Assembly: GCA_022615215.1 (NCBI GenBank) | Contig: JAKEHD010000389.1 | Span: 1 to 5,163 of the forward strand | DNA: 5,163 nucleotides | Reading direction: 5' to 3' | From: Blastocatellia bacterium | Lineage (GTDB): Bacteria > Acidobacteriota > Blastocatellia > UBA7656 | In this document: positions 5,106-5,163 of the stretch, piece after piece | Position numbering within the stretch: the stretch's first letter is position 1 | How the letters are laid out: each line of letters starts with the position of its first letter | Position numbers and translations under genes: made by a program | The notes under the pieces: model-generated | What the model was told of the DNA's origin: nothing | What the model saw: only the letters and a program-made list of their open reading frames with translations | The model's database searches: none

Positions 5106-5163
5106 TCAGAGTTTCAAAGAGCCGCAAGGGGTGGCTCCGGTGGCGCTTTCAGCCTCCCGGACA
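5106..5163 (-). CDS. tnpB: C-terminal end of probable TnpB (partial)
   Basis: In the frame starting at 5162 the minus strand reads 18 residues, VREAESATGATPCGSLKL, then TGA at 5108-5106. The length and position fit the variable tail that follows the zinc ribbon in TnpB proteins, and the stop lies about 200 nt before the element's right end, the usual arrangement with the omega RNA between. No catalytic or zinc-binding residue is inside the window, so the call depends on the element end. Whether the rest of the gene is intact cannot be judged. Confidence 0.4.
   Translation of the reverse strand, partial: VREAESATGATPCGSLKL

Larger units (their letters stand above)
4912..5163 (-). mobile_element. 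Right end of an IS200/IS605-family (TnpB) element, truncated by the window
   Basis: On the minus strand the element ends with AGAAGCCGTC, then TGCTTTAGCTGACGGAGG, then ATGTCAC (4945 to 4912). A hairpin followed by GGAGGATGTCAC, with a GCTTTAGC loop, is the familiar right end of IS605-type elements carrying tnpB. The terminal stem pairs 4922-4926 with 4937-4941 and 4928-4929 with 4934-4935, with one A-A mismatch. The rest of the element, including its left end and any tnpA, lies beyond the window, so family assignment rests on this end and on the stem-rich region beside it. Confidence 0.75.

Overview
The window holds a compact bacterial signal-transduction locus of three plus-strand genes, and at the right edge the 3' end of an IS200/IS605-type element on the minus strand. 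Base composition is moderate. Isoleucine is written mostly as ATA in all three genes, and the intergenic DNA is full of short dispersed and heptameric repeats. I have an impression of similar repeats in Acidobacteriota of the Blastocatellia type, but this is a low-confidence guess from memory.

Layout. Positions 1-615 contain no convincing gene: a seven-unit heptamer array (40-88), a good sigma70-like promoter (104-132), an unassigned leader, and a 48-nt near-perfect palindrome (432-479). A soluble REC-PAS-HisKA-HATPase hybrid kinase lies at 616-2151. After a 71-bp gap follows a complete NtrC-family, sigma54-dependent response regulator (2223-3605). The next 542 bp hold a doubtful small ORF, a close match to a sigma54 -24/-12 promoter (3772-3787), two near-identical 28-bp repeats related to the 432-479 palindrome, and more heptamer units. 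A stand-alone receiver protein is at 4148-4519. Downstream are two heptamer arrays in opposite orientation (4526-4620) and two further inverted repeats. From 4912 to the window end lies, on the minus strand, the right end of a TnpB-encoding element: the last codons of a probable tnpB, a multi-stem region that fits an omega RNA, and the terminal hairpin.

How the genes may work together (inference). The kinase and the NtrC-type regulator are arranged as a cognate pair. The kinase has no membrane segment, so it should sense a cytoplasmic cue through its PAS domain and be modulated by its own N-terminal receiver. The regulator keeps GAFTGA, Walker A and B and a Fis-type helix-turn-helix, so it should activate sigma54 promoters. 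One candidate lies just downstream of its own gene and upstream of the stand-alone receiver, whose sequence resembles the regulator's receiver. A feed-forward or phosphate-sink circuit is plausible but unproven.

No tRNA, rRNA or CRISPR array was seen. I did not find a clearly new system. The best leads are the sigma54 site beside a sigma54 activator, the paired-arm covariation in the dispersed repeat, and the TnpB element end with a readable guide.
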